64,000 nt of DNA. It comes from Dasyornis broadbenti. Its lineage: Eukaryota > Chordata > Aves > Passeriformes > Dasyornithidae. Below are positions 52,534-64,000 of this stretch, in pieces. The notes beneath the pieces are model-generated. The model saw nothing but the letters and a program-made list of their open reading frames with translations, made no database searches and was not told where the DNA came from. The DNA is taken from positions 234,103 through 298,102 of the forward strand of contig VZRN01001773.1 of assembly GCA_013397935.1 (NCBI GenBank), read 5' to 3'. How positions within the stretch are numbered: the stretch's first letter is position 1; the number at the start of each line of letters is the position of its first letter. The position numbers and the translations under genes are program-made.

Positions 52534-54573
52534 CTTTTAACAAGATGGTCAATTTTGCAGTCATTGAGCAGCTGTTCTTGAGACCCTACTACCTTTAGAC
52601 CTAGGCAGCGTGTGGTGCACAAGCAAGGAACTAGGGAAAAGTAGTTTCCTGCTTTCTGCTTCTAAGTGCTCTATTTTCACTTCTGCTGAAGCTGTCAACT
52701 TCACAAGACCTTCCACGTGTTTTCAGGTTTGTTTGATGACTTTTAACTCTCTCCTACATGGTTTGTTTGGTCCAGTACCAGTTCTGTTACCTAAGTATGC
52801 CAGAAAGGGAGTGAAAGCAGTGGACTCATGAACACATTACTTAATTGTTGGTATGAAATTGTTGGATGAAACAGGACTGCCTCAGTGTATTCCAGAGTCT
52901 TAGGGAAGCAGGAATGCTCAGCTCTTGAGAAGCAGGTGGCCACTGGTGCTTGGCACCGCTCAGGAAGCGGTCAGGGAGACATTCTTATTAGGCAGATGCC
53001 TGTGTCAACCTACTGGCACTCAGTCTTCCTGTCCTTCCCGAGACTGTGCTTTTGTTTGCAAACCATATGGGCACATGCAAATAAGCAGGTGCCAAAATTC
53101 ATCCCACATTGCTCTGAACAGCCTGAGGAGACTCTTCAGGAGATTCATTCTCCCACAGGCCCTTGATTTGCTTATTGGAAAGAGTGGTGTGTCAGCTGGT
53201 ACTTCTGAGGCTCTGATCCAGTAGATTGGTGGCAAATATGTGACAAAAACATGTGGTTGAAGTTGGGACCTAAATTTTCACAAATTAATCCCATATTTTT
53301 CTCTCATTAGATACTTCAGTAGAAAGTGAAAGTTAAAATGGCTGTGACCATGGAAAGCAACTAGAAGAACAGCTAAGCTCTGTAATTCAGAGGAGGAAAG
53401 ACAATTATGTGGTCCAGGAAATGTTTTAAATACAGAGAACTTTGATGTTTCACATCAGAGCAACAGTAAATAGAAAGAACATATTTGCCTTTTCCCTAAT
53501 ATTGATATTTTCCTCCCATCTTCCCTCCCACTTAGAATTGTTTTTGTGGTGGGAGAATCCATTAGGTAATCTACAGATGTTTTGCCTTCTTAAATGTAAA
53601 CCAGAAAATTAATTTTAATACAGATTCATTCTGTGAGGGTAAAAAACTAGTCTACTCTTTAACATTTCTTGGATGATGGCACCCCCTCAGAATATGCCTG
53701 AAAGTTGTGCCTTGCCTGTTAATGCACACTCGACTGTGATTTACTGCGTATTAAAACCCAACGTTTTTATTGCTTAGTAATTCTGGATTTGGCTCACAGT
53801 GCCCCTGTTATAAACACGTAAAAGTAGGGATGCCATATTGAAACACTGACAGATTCTCATGGGGGTCAGGGCTACTGGCGCCTCCCTAATGAGGTCACAT
53901 GCTGTTAAACTTTTTTTCCCTTGACTCAAGAAGAAAACAAAGTAGTTAAACTGCTATATCCATTTTCCAGCAACATTAATCCATTTCAAACCACTCTTAA
54001 CCATAGTAAATCACAGGTTTGTGATAAAATGAACTGCCTAAAGGTTCACCTCGGGCTATTTAGCCCACAAACAAGATGCTGACTACTGGCAACAATGGTT
54101 AGTTGGGAATTATTGCTCAATTTATTTGTAATTACTTAGTTTGCAGTGTCTTCTGTTCAGACTGGCTGAGAGTCTATAGCATGGTGGATTCCAGAGTGAA
54201 ATGCAGTGCCAGGGTGCAGCTGGAGATTGACAGTGACAGTGTTGAAAGGTTACTTGAGCAACATGTTTTAACTTCTTGGAGGGAAGAGAAACTTTCCCTT
54301 TCACTGGGAAAACTTGGAAAGGGAGGAACTCTCAAAACAAGTCTGCCCAGAGACAGCTATTCTACTTTGCAGAAAATTATCCAGGTGTTAATAGAACATG
54401 AATTTTCCGTTTAAGTATGCCTCAATGCTTCTACTAAATAGGGAAGCTGGAAACTTTACCCATGAAATACAGTACAGCTGCAATATAATAGTTGCAATGT
54501 AATATTAGTAATTTGAAGAGCAAAAAAATGTAGCATTCTGGCTGCTAATAGTATTTTAAAGGCAGTCATCAGT

Positions 54574-54605
54574 ATGCTGTGATTACACCATAGTTATCAC
54601 AGCAT
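54574..54605. repeat. Inverted repeat, 10-bp perfect stem, 12-nt loop
   Basis: ATGCTGTGAT, a 12-base loop, then ATCACAGCAT. Too short for a microRNA precursor. Confidence 0.85.
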
Positions 54606-57600
54606 GGACATACACATAATACACACCAGTTCAAGGGAAGTGTAATTTTTTTCAGCCCAATTTAGCGAAACCCTTGACTTGCCTAATGTAGGTCTAAATT
54701 TTCAGGTAAGTATAAGATTTTATCTATAATCATTATGGGAACTGCTAATAAGTACTTGGGAAGTAGAACATAAAACCAATCACAATTTTTTTATAGCTCA
54801 TAGACAATTTCATTAGCTGAAAGATTCTAGTAGTGTTTGCTACTAATGGGAGTGTTTATATATGTAATTCTGAAGTTGTATTCATTATACACTTGTTTTT
54901 ATGTAAGAAAAGCTAAGTAAAATTCTTGAAGAATGCAGAGTCATCAATTCAAAGTCACATGGATAGGGTGAGCTTTTGTAAATTGTCTCCAGAGAGCACT
55001 GATCAAATATGGGCCTGTTAAAATTAAAAAACACTATGATATAGAGAAAAGGAGCTTTTGTCTGTAAACAAGTAAAAACAATGCCTTTATATATATTTTT
55101 TTACTCTACTTTTTAAAGTAATAAGAAATTATATGTAGTATCACGAAAAAAATAAAATAGAGAAAAAGCTCTTTTACCAAACTGTATTTGTTACGTGGAA
55201 TCAACTTCTCTCTACTATAGGGAAGAGCAAAGCATACTAACTTAAGGTTACTTTAAAAAGGAAACCAGTGGATTCTTAAAAAAATATTTGGCAGGCAATC
55301 AGTAGGCAGTTAACACATCTCCTCTATTTGGAGGTAAAATCATCCCTGTCACCTCCTGCAAAAGGAAAATGATCCAATATTTATTGTCATGTTTGGCTGA
55401 TTATGTGCATCAAGGACCTCAGTGATTATTGCAACATTGGAAGAGACGTGTTGAACACCACACTCAGGACATGCAGAACAAAACAGATCAGAGTGAAGAA
55501 GCCTATAAATATTGTTCCTACTCCAATAACCTTTTAAGCTGCCTTTACAAAACTTGGTTGTCTGCATCTTAAAAAGGTCAAAATTACACATGTTCAAATG
55601 TCATGCCAGAAACATTCCTATTATACTTTTAAAACACTATACAATTGAACATGATTAAAATAGTTAAATGCTAGATCAGTGTTAATTATATGTCTTTAAT
55701 AAGTCAAAAATTAACATGCACTTACTGCAATTCTCATGAAAAACACTTTCAGACATTTACTTGCTGAATTTTGTTATAGAAAAGACTTTAGACTTATTTC
55801 TTTCAATTATTTCATTTGCATCTTCCTCTTTAAAATGAGTAATGCGTTAGTGTGTCATACACATAGAAGTTGAATAGAATGACTTCAAAATCAGTGTTTT
55901 CATAGGTAAAGTTTTGTTCACACCATTAAAAAAGAAAACACAAACGCCAGCAAACTAGGAACGTATTCTGGCTGGGGTATATACACCCTGTTTATTGCTG
56001 CATATCTCAAATCCTCAAATGCAGCTGGTGTGAGCCCAGGCATGCTGGAAACGGAAACTCAGCCTGAATGATCACGTATACCAGAGAAGTAACATGAGAG
56101 GCGTTACTGCATTAGTACAGTGAGTAGATTTTCCATCCGTTCTCTGCATGAACTTTTTCTCCCTGTTAGTTACGCCCTGCTTTGTTGCAGTTTTACTTAC
56201 ACTGTTTTGGTACAGGGCTTCTTGCAGGCAACTCCATATTTTCCTGTGTACTCCTCAAAGTGTCTTGCAAAGTGGTCATCTTACCTGAGAGCATCCTTCT
56301 CCAACAGAGCCTTTCTCTGTGGAAGATGGTGCCTGTGCCTTTCAGCATTTCTCTTTTCTGATAAGTGGTACTGGACCATCATAGTCATCCAGGCTGGCTT
56401 CAAGCTCTCCAATTTACTTATGTCATTAAAGGACCTGAGTTCATGCCACAGTTCTGAATTCCATGTCCTTCTCCCTTATTCTTATTTTTCACTTTGGTTT
56501 ATTTTAAGCTCCACTTTCAGCTGCTCCATGATTGAGTCTCTTTTGCATGGGGGACATGTAATTTCCATTCTAGTTTACTACATTGCAGCTTGTGTAACAG
56601 ATTCAATATCATGGTATGCACCTGATCTCAAAAAAGGGAGAAAATTTATTAATTAATTTTCTTATATAAATATTTAAAAATTCTCACATGTGTAGTGAAC
56701 TGCAGGCTGCAATTCTATGTGGAAATACCTCTCTATTACTGAAAATATTATTAAGTGAAAGCACATATGCTGTCCTTTTCTCCAGAAAGAGAAAAAACCA
56801 TTTCAGTCCAGAGTGCAGTTATTCAAAATATATGAATGTACAATGAAGCCTTGGAGGGTTGAATTTTACCTGTTTCTTTGTTAAAACTGACCAATTCAAA
56901 ACACAGCCATTCTTTTAAGGTTTTCAACAGCAAAGGCTCTCACACTTCAGGGAAATTGAACACTGGTGGTACTATTTTCAGCGGGGCTGCCTCTGTGAAC
57001 TCACCAGTCCAACATCCAGGATTGCATATGGCAGACCCAGTCCAACCAGTACTGTACTAGTCCCAACCATGAAGCCCAAACTGAGATGTAAAGTATCCCA
57101 AACTCAGATATGTCCAAGTCATTCCTCCTTCTCTCTTTGCTTTCTGACTGGTTGAAATTAAAAGATAGAATAACCAGCATCTAATGTCAAATTCCTATTC
57201 CTTCTCCCTAGTAGATCCTTTACAGACTCTGTAGCCAACTTAGGTGTTTTCAGGAGGGAATGGGCAGCTGCTGTAAGATTAGTTTGGAGATGGATTGGGT
57301 CTGGAGAGACTCTTGGACACATCTCACAGAACCAACCCCAATATACAAGCACACAGAACAAACCTAAACCAGAAAAGGAGGTAAGCCAGTCCAGGAAAAG
57401 GACAGAGGAAGCTTTTCCTCTGGCAGAAATTCATAGCACTTGTGGCAAAGTCTCAGTTTAATCCTAAAGATTAAATCCTGAAATCATTCCTCACTTCTTG
57501 CTCATGGAATACAGTTGCTAACGGCAAAAATGCCCAAACAACTCTATTCTTTGGATGAGCAAAAGTGAGTTCCTGCTGTATTTCTGTGCCATTTTACACA

Positions 57601-59850
57601 TCCAAGATCCAACTAGGTCTTTTTCAGATGCTCTAAGCAGTTTGGTAACGGTTTATTTTTCATCCCATTGGCATGTACCTATGAACTTTTACTGGCAATA
57701 GAAATTAAATTGTTGCAGAAGCTCTTTCTCTTGGTATTTCCACCTGCAGTGGTAGTGGTGAAAAATCTCCTAGGCTGAGATCTCCTGTTGTAACATGATT
57801 TTCAAAAAGTTCTGTGGGTTGTAGGCATAAAGGGAATTCAGATAAGACTGTGAACTTGTATACAGTTATCTGAATCTTACTTGCAAAGTTTTCAAAGTCC
57901 ATCCATCATCACAATGGATCCTGTGGGATGTTAGTGGCCTCTGGGGAACGTTAGCCGTTTTCCCAATTTCATAATACTAGGACTGATGAGTATTGTTAGA
58001 TATTGTAAGACATGATTTGCCAGCCTGAAATGTGATTTTTGTATGAATATGTCTGGAATATACAATACCTCTGAGAGACTGAATCAAAAATAACCAAAGG
58101 TTTTCACAGAGCAGCATAACTCCAGTTATGAGGTGGGCAGTGGATTTTGACATGCTTTCTTCCATCTGTGTTTTGTGCAAGTATGCTGTGGTTGTGAAGA
58201 AGCAGCTGGGAGACTTCTGTGAAAAGATGCCTATATTTTAGCATTCTTCTTAGAAGAATAAATATCAAGTTTCTCATTCTCCTGACAGGGAACTGGTATA
58301 AGAGCATTCGTAAAACTAACTTTGAAATGCAAGGTGTTGTTTTTCTTTTGCAATTGTTCAGTAGTATGTGCTCCCACCTAGGAAGGTTAATACAGGCATA
58401 TGTTTGCTCTTTTTAGATGTACTGATATATGAAAATACTCTGTGTGGGACTTTTGTTTGTTTATTTGTGTTTATTTCTGTGTGAGGGAGGTGAAGAGCTT
58501 TTTTTTAAATAGTGAGTTCCAAATGTGTTGTTCATATATGAAACTGCTGCTGTGTTTCATCTTCTTTGAAGCTCTGAGGTTTTTTACTTACCTGATTCTT
58601 TGTAGGTCTTAGTATTTGTTGTAAATGTCACTTTTATTAAATAAATAAAAAAGCCAAAAAACCATCATAATACTAACAACTTCACCATAGGTGCTGAAAA
58701 GGATAAAGTATGTAAGAGAGAGAAAGAAAGAGTAAGGGAAATGGACAGCTCTCAGTAATTTTTCCACACTTTACTCACTCTGCTTTTATTCCCATTTGGT
58801 CACGGATACCAAAACCGTAAGTACATAAGGAAGTATAGACCACTTTTACCTATAAAATATGAGGCCATTCTTAAGCTCCTCTCATGAGCTTTGAGTGTAG
58901 CGATACGAAACTGAATCTTTTATGTAGCACCTGAAGAAACCACTACTGAAGTTAGTGGGTTCCATCCACTCACTGATTGTCTTTAACTGAAGCTGGGTCA
59001 GACCCATGAGCCACACCAATTATGTTTCTCCTGGCAGCTAAACTGACAGGCCTGTCTGCATGAACTCAAAAATTATGTCTTGTCTTGGAAAACAACCCAA
59101 CACTACTGTATTCTGATCATAACTCTAATGATGTTCCTTGATTGGGAACATATAGGGAGAGAATCATCCTTGATTATAGGGACAGGCATCTGTCTTGATA
59201 ACACACCTGTACATGTGAATATTACTTTTCATTAACAAAGCACATTAGCGTAGAAATATAAATAATTTGCACCTTATAAAACCCAATTTTACTCATAGGT
59301 ATTATGAAGAGTTCAAATTTTGTGAAATGACAACTTTCATCAAAAAATATTTGGAAGCTGGGAATTCTTTTTAAAATGAGTTGATTTTACAGAGATACAA
59401 GTTATTGGACCAGCAGAGCAGCGTTTTGTTTTCAGATGGATCATTTCATAGATCCTGTTTAGGGTGCAGCTGTGTGACAGCTAAATCAGCACACAGCAGA
59501 GGGTTCAATGCCCACCAATCATAAACGACGCCTCCTGTAACGGGGTCTGATGGTAACAAACAGTAACGCAGATCAGGCAGTAGCTTAAGACAGATCCAAA
59601 GGCAATAAATGTTACCTTGAGGTTTCCTCAGTGAACACCCTGGAGTACAGTATTGACCCATCCTTGCACATTAGCACTGTCCATTTTTTTCTCAGACTTT
59701 GGCTAGCTGCAAAGACTTTCATTTTGACATTTATACAATGCATCTTGAACATCTCTAGTTCCCAAAACATAAACAGAGGTATCAGAGGATGAGGACAGGG
59801 ATACTATCACTGAGTCTTTAACTAAATATGTCCTTTTTTTTTTTCCCCAG

Positions 59851-59911
59851 AGGTGCGGAGAAATCTCATTTGATAGTCCTGACCAGAATGCCAAATGTGT
59901 TCGCATGCTAG
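59851..59911 (+). CDS. PDE7B: PDE7B coding exon 2 (residues 8-27 and first base of codon 28)
   Basis: The exon is 61 nt, open in the phase set by exon 1. It encodes RCGEISFDSP then DQNAKCVRML, plus a G that starts the next glycine codon. The acceptor is a run of T ending CCCCAG at 59850; the donor is CTAG|GTAAGG at 59911/59912. A possible branch point is the TTTAACTAA stretch near 59817-59825. Compared with human PDE7B (from memory) most residues agree, including CGEI and PDQNAKCV, with differences at residues 13, 15, 16 and 25. PDE7A has RRGAIS and a DQTA-type stretch here, so PDE7B is the better match, although Ser13 and Arg25 resemble PDE7A. The other two frames hit stops, TGA at 59871 or TAG at 59909. 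This is the N-terminal regulatory region; no catalytic residue is encoded. Confidence 0.93.
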
Positions 59912-62631
59912 GTAAGGGTAAGAGTCTCTTCCCTTTTTTATTTAAGTCTGTGTATATGGAAATATGTTTAATTGGGTATTTCTCCTCAAAAGTACATGAT
60001 AACAGCCATGATGATCCACAATGGCATTTACATAGCTCATCCACATGTAGTCCTCATTAATATATTCTTTATGGTGAACTTTCAATTAATTAAACAAAGT
60101 ATATATATTCCAGTGGAGTCCATGTGCATAGATGAAAATATAGCTGTAGCAACACTGTAATTGGAACCTCTGATGTGCTAAAGGCCAGAACTCATATTCA
60201 AAAGCTGAAACTGTGTGCTTCTAAAGACAGTATTAATTTCACAAACATGTGTCAAAAGTTTCTAGATCAGACCTTCAGCTACATCAATCAGGAAAATTTC
60301 AGTCACTGTGGTTTTACAGATTTGCACTGGTGTAGCTTTGTAAATATTAATATTAAATAGAAGCGTCTATTTTTTAGAAATAATACAGGAATATTCTGCT
60401 ATGTTTCATTAATTTCTGTGACCAATTTTATTGTGGTTGCTTGTTTTGTCTAAAATGCTAGTACTGAAACATTAACAGCATGGCTAGTGTCACAGTGAAA
60501 GGCAGGGAGTAAGTGTCTCAAAACCTAAGAGATGATGTTTACTCAGAAAAAAAGTGAAATCACAGAACACTTGCAGGATTAAGCTTTAAATTCTGAAGAC
60601 CTTTGACCTGCCAGGGAAGAGATAAATATATGCTGCCAATTAGAGCATTCCATCTAATAATGTGAAGATTGAAATAGCCACGTTTAAAACTGCAACTGGC
60701 AATGCTAAGAACTTAATTCCCATCTGTGTGCAGAGCTGTGCTCTGTAGTAACCGATTATGTGGTTTGTTGTTTATATTCATTAAATCCTATTGTCACAAT
60801 AGACTATAATTGCTGCAGAGGAAATCTGTTGTGCTTATAGTGCACAGATCCCAATAGATGAGCTCACACAATGGGCCATAATGATCTGTTACATCAATGA
60901 TCCATGGTTAAAAGTTCTTAATGGAACAAGCCGACAAAAAAGATACACTTGTGATCCTTTATCATGCCAATTATGATGTACAGTGTAAATACAATTGAGT
61001 TCCTAATACTCTATTTCTAAGGAAGTTATATCCATGCAAATGTTATTATGCATTAGGGGGAAGAATGAGGGATGGGAGAGAGAGGAACAAGAAAAACCTT
61101 CAGCACAGATTGGTTCATCATTTCATTTGGCATTTTTATAACAAGTCCAAAACTGGGAGCTTGACATCCCCCTTAGTGCAAACAATTCTTTAGGAGAAGT
61201 GAGAAGAACAAGATCTTGTTTCCATTAGATATATTCTTATCTACATCTTGTAGTATTTACTATTTCTCTTGCTATTGTTATTCTTCAGTGTCTCTAACAA
61301 ATTAAGGACTGTAGCATCATATATAATACGAAATTTTGCATTTCACCCCAAGGTATTCCAGATTATGCACAGAGCTGAAACTATTCTAAGTGCAATTTGT
61401 ATATTCCAGAGCTGGCTGGAATAAGAGGTGTGGGAAGAAAAAATTAACAAGTACAAACACAGCAGAAACTATGGTTTCTCTGAGAGTGACTACTGGAGAT
61501 AAGCTCCATTGTCTCAATTTATCACAGAAATCTGTGTGGCTCTGCTAGTGCTGTAAAGCCAGAGGGTGTCCATGCTGTTCACCTGTCCTTTCATGCTGAA
61601 CTTGTTGGGAAGACCAGGAATCAGAAATTGTGCAGCCTAAGAGGCCTAAGACTTTGTGTTGAATGCGTCATGTAGTGCCCAATCTCATATTTTACAAGGG
61701 AATTGAATTTCCAAGAGAATGTAACACAGTCTGTCACTGATCAATGGAAAGCTGACATTAATAGTGTCTGTGGGTGTAACTAGTGAACAAAGCACAACGT
61801 GCCTTCAGAGAGGGACGTCTTTCTTGACTGCTGCATCTCTGAAATATGCTGAAACAGTGGTGCTGTCATTTAATGTAACAGTGCCAACAGTGCTGACAGA
61901 AATCTAGAGGGCAAGTCCAGCAACTGCAAGAGGGTAAGTACCGTAGTAAGAAAAGAAACACCGGAGCCTGGAGTACTGACTGTATTTCTTCAAGGATCTT
62001 TGCTGCAAGAGAAGTCCATACTTGAAACTGCACACTATTGAGCTGTACTCTAAAATGGTAGTAGCTGGTTTTGTCTTAAAATGTCTGTATCTGCTTTACA
62101 CTACTGGTTCTGGGTTAGTTTCAAAATCAAAGTTTTTTAGAAGTAATGCCAGGCTTGCCACTGAATCCACACTCCTTGAGGTAACATGGATTATGTGTAT
62201 GAAGTTCTTTTCCTATAAAGGTTGAGCAAGAGAGATTTGCAGTATAAAACCTATCTTGCTGCTACAAATCATTAAATAATAGATAAAAGAATGCCAAAAT
62301 GCTTACAATGCCTATAGTGAAAGCAGGTAACTTTTCAATGCACTAACTAGATATCGCTTAACCTGAAACTAAGAGCATAGAACCATCTCAATGCCTCATC
62401 TTTCACCATCAGAGTGATGGATATTTATAATTCAAGTGTAAAACATAACTTATGCAACAAAATTAAATAGTCACTTAACAGTGTGTCCTGAGGCTATAAT
62501 AGATAATAGCTATGTGCTCTGACCAGAATATGCTTACTAGTAGTGTAATTATCTGTACTGAAGTCCTTACAGAAAATTATGTTCTCCCTCTTATTTTTTA
62601 TATTCTGCTTGTTTCTTTACACTTCTATCTG
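59912..62631 (+). other. PDE7B: PDE7B intron 2, proximal part
   Basis: Begins GTAAGG after exon 2. No exon 3 is seen. The stretch 60640-61010 looks free of repeats and rich in TAAT/ATTA motifs; it may be a conserved non-coding element but this cannot be judged from one sequence. Confidence 0.7.
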
Positions 62632-62774
62632 TGTCGTGATTTAATCCCCAGCTGACAACTAAGTACCATGCAGCCACTTGCTCACTTCCCCCACGCAGCA
62701 GGAGCTGAATCAGAAAAAAGTAAAACTTGTGGGTTGAGACAGGAACAGCCCAATAATTGAAACAACATAAAATA

Positions 62775-62803
62775 TTATAATAATAATAGTGATAATAATA
62801 ATA
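62775..62803 (+). repeat. ATA/ATAATAATAG microsatellite inside the LTR
   Basis: ATAATAATAATAGTGATAAT and similar units; the same simple repeat is part of this LTR family. Confidence 0.8.
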
Positions 62804-62908
62804 GTGGTAATGAAAAAGAGAGTGAGGAATAAAACCCAAGAGAAACAAGTAATGTACAATACAATTGCTCACCACCTGCTGACCAATGTGATCAACAGCT
62901 CCCAGCCA

Positions 62909-62935
62909 ACACACACACACACACACACACACACA
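62909..62935 (+). repeat. (AC)n microsatellite
   Basis: Thirteen and a half AC units, within the minus-strand LTR; long enough to be polymorphic. Confidence 0.95.
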
Positions 62936-63174
62936 GGAGTCTATTTCCTGATCATGATGTTCTGTGATATGGAATATCCCTTTGGCAAGTTAAGTGCACC
63001 TGCTTGCTGTCAGAGTATGGGAAACCAAAAAGTCCTAGACTTACAGCAAGCACTACTGAACAAAAACTATACTATCAGTGTGTTATCAACACTATTCTCA
63101 TACTAAATTAAAAACACAGCACTGTATCAGCTACTAAAAATAAAATTAACTCCATCCCAGCCAAAACCAGGACA

Positions 63175-64000
63175 ATATGTTATACCAGTTAAAGCAACAA
63201 AATTTTGATAACTGTCAGAGAAGAAAGTCGGTCAGTGGCCCACCTTAGTCTTTTGAAGACCTGAAGTGTTCAGATCCTACATCTATCACAGCTTTCTTGA
63301 GTATGCCATTGGATAAGACTTTGAACCCTGCACATCCATTGTCCTTTGGAAAATGGAAAGATAAGTGCTTCCTCACTTCTTAGGAACAAGAAGAATAAAT
63401 TTACAAGTACAATGAGAAGCTGCAGTTCTATAGAAATGCAAGTAATAAAAATACCACACCATCAATAAAAGTGTGTTATCAGAGGCTTCCCTTGAATCAC
63501 TGAGTCTGTCAGGAGATAATGGCAGCTCATCAGCACTTCCAGGGCAAGGAAGGAAATCTGAACTGTTCTGCTTAAATTGGAGCTGTTATCAAGTTAGTGA
63601 GGGCACTTGGCCATGAAAAAATTGTCTGCTAATGCTGAACAGGATGTCAAAAAACTTACTTTATGCTGCATTGTGGAAGTTAGAACCCTGGGCTCTTCAT
63701 GTTCTTTACTTATAATGATTTTGACTTAAAAAATTATAGTTAGCACAAAAATTGAGATTATAGAAATGTACTCATGATGTGGTTATCAGTCTAGAGATTC
63801 ATATTATGAAAGGCAGAAGGGAACTATCCCTCTCCTTAGAGCACCCACTGCTATTTTCAATGGCACAGCCTGAGGTTAATTTTCCCCATATGTAGACAGA
63901 CATATTCTGGGCTCAGACATGACACAGTGTCATATCATGCAGAGATAATTGGGTTAGTTTGCTGTGAAAATTGCTGGTTAGATGCCTATGCTAATTAACT
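63175..64000 (+). other. PDE7B: PDE7B intron 2, continuing off the window
   Basis: AT-rich DNA after the LTR. No exon with splice signals or repeat family is recognised before the window ends. Confidence 0.55.

Larger units (their letters stand above)
5151..59850 (+). other. PDE7B: PDE7B intron 1 (about 54.7 kb)
   Basis: Bounded by GTATGT at 5151 and CCCCAG at 59850; phase 0. A very long first intron is also found in the mammalian gene. It carries sparse, old CR1 fragments on both strands, one plus-strand LTR, simple repeats and a few motif clusters listed separately. I found no further coding exon in it, but alternative first exons, known for mammalian PDE7B, could be hidden because they would be very short. 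The intron's open frames of over 60 codons lack splice context, domains or recognisable similarity. Confidence 0.88.
51946..59850. other. Intron 1, 3' part up to exon 2
   Basis: Contains a GA-rich stretch (about 52493-52533), a 10-bp-stem hairpin (54574-54605), a 178-codon chance frame (56120-56656) and a purine stretch near 58709-58740. No further exon or repeat recognised. Confidence 0.4.
62632..63174 (-). mobile_element. Solo LTR, avian ERVL-type endogenous retrovirus
   Basis: A 543-bp element reading, on the + strand, TGTCGTGATTTAATCCC at the left and CCAAAACCAGGACA at the right, so on the - strand it runs TGTCCTGGTTTTGG to ATCACGACA with TG...CA ends. Internal stretches such as 'aacaagtaatgtacaatacaattgctcacc' split across 62845-62875 and the ATAATA repeat are typical of this avian LTR family. 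Flanking 5-mers ATCTG and ATATG agree at 4 of 5, a plausible decayed target duplication. No internal viral genes are present. It has no intact coding capacity and is less decayed than the LTR at 31949. Confidence 0.88.
4700..64000 (+). other. PDE7B: PDE7B gene, 5' portion (promoter-proximal exon 1, exon 2, introns 1 and 2)
   Basis: This is the span of the only gene recognised here. PDE7B is a high-affinity cAMP-specific phosphodiesterase that converts cAMP to 5'-AMP and so ends cAMP/PKA signalling. The assignment rests on two spliced coding pieces, 5130-5150 and 59851-59911, which join in phase 0 to give 28 residues matching the vertebrate PDE7B N-terminus. Both have good splice signals, and the promoter has a CRE as expected for this gene. 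The transcription start is not mapped; 4700 is only a left bound inside the CpG-rich promoter. The HD-type metal-binding catalytic domain is encoded by exons beyond 64000; I found no exon 3 here. In mammals the neighbouring genes upstream are AHI1 and MYB, neither of which is seen in this window. Confidence 0.9.

Noticed and set aside
54574..54605. Possible microRNA precursor
   Set aside because: The stem is only about 10 bp and the arms do not extend; microRNA hairpins need about 22 bp or more.
56120..56656. Longest open frame in the window, 178 codons on the + strand, rich in Ser, Leu, Cys and Phe
   Set aside because: It has no domain or similarity I recognise, no promoter and no splice context. 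In 64 kb read in six frames with about 5-6% stop codons, one frame of this length is not surprising. A search of bird transcripts and proteins would decide.
59703..60044. 113-codon minus-strand open frame covering PDE7B exon 2
   Set aside because: It is antisense to a well-supported exon and its product has no recognisable features.
62789..63106. Plus-strand 105-codon and overlapping minus-strand 113-codon frames with His-Thr or Cys-Val repeats
   Set aside because: They are translations of the AC and ATA microsatellites inside the LTR, which lacks genes.
1..64000. CRISPR arrays, operons, phage or other bacterial systems
   Set aside because: No regularly spaced repeats, ribosome binding sites or dense coding; the spliced gene and CR1/LTR repeats show vertebrate DNA.

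Overview
The window is nuclear DNA from a bird, species not resolved. The evidence is at least eight decayed fragments of CR1 LINEs, the dominant avian retroposon, including several with the characteristic CR1 3' end. Two solo LTRs of an avian ERVL-type family are also present. No Alu, L1 or rodent SINE is recognisable. The DNA is AT-rich with one small CpG-rich patch.

The window holds one recognisable gene, the 5' end of PDE7B on the + strand, which encodes a cAMP-specific 3',5'-cyclic phosphodiesterase. Its coding exons are too short to stand out as open reading frames. Exon 1 coding sequence is 5130-5150 (MSCLMVE, donor GTATGT). Exon 2 is 59851-59911 (RCGEIS...RML plus one base, acceptor TTTTCCCCAG, donor GTAAGG). 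Joined, they give the conserved PDE7B N-terminus. The catalytic domain lies in later exons beyond the right edge. Intron 1 is about 54.7 kb and intron 2 runs off the window.

Layout: 1-4619 is upstream flank without a gene. 4620-4860 is a CpG-rich promoter with a perfect cAMP response element (TGACGTCA), an inverted CCAAT box and a GC box. About 4760-5129 is the probable 5' UTR, containing a long pyrimidine tract and two upstream ORFs that overlap the PDE7B start codon. 5151-59850 is intron 1, with CR1 fragments, one plus-strand LTR at 31949-32391, simple repeats and a few motif clusters that could be regulatory. 59912-64000 is intron 2, with a minus-strand solo LTR at 62632-63174.

The parts suggest a feedback arrangement. 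A CRE in the promoter would let cAMP/CREB signalling induce an enzyme that destroys cAMP. The overlapping upstream ORFs, one in a better initiation context than the real start, would limit how much enzyme is made. The first statement follows from published work on mammalian PDE7B. The second is inference from this sequence. No unknown multi-gene system was found; the open reading frames over 60 codons look like chance frames in non-coding DNA.
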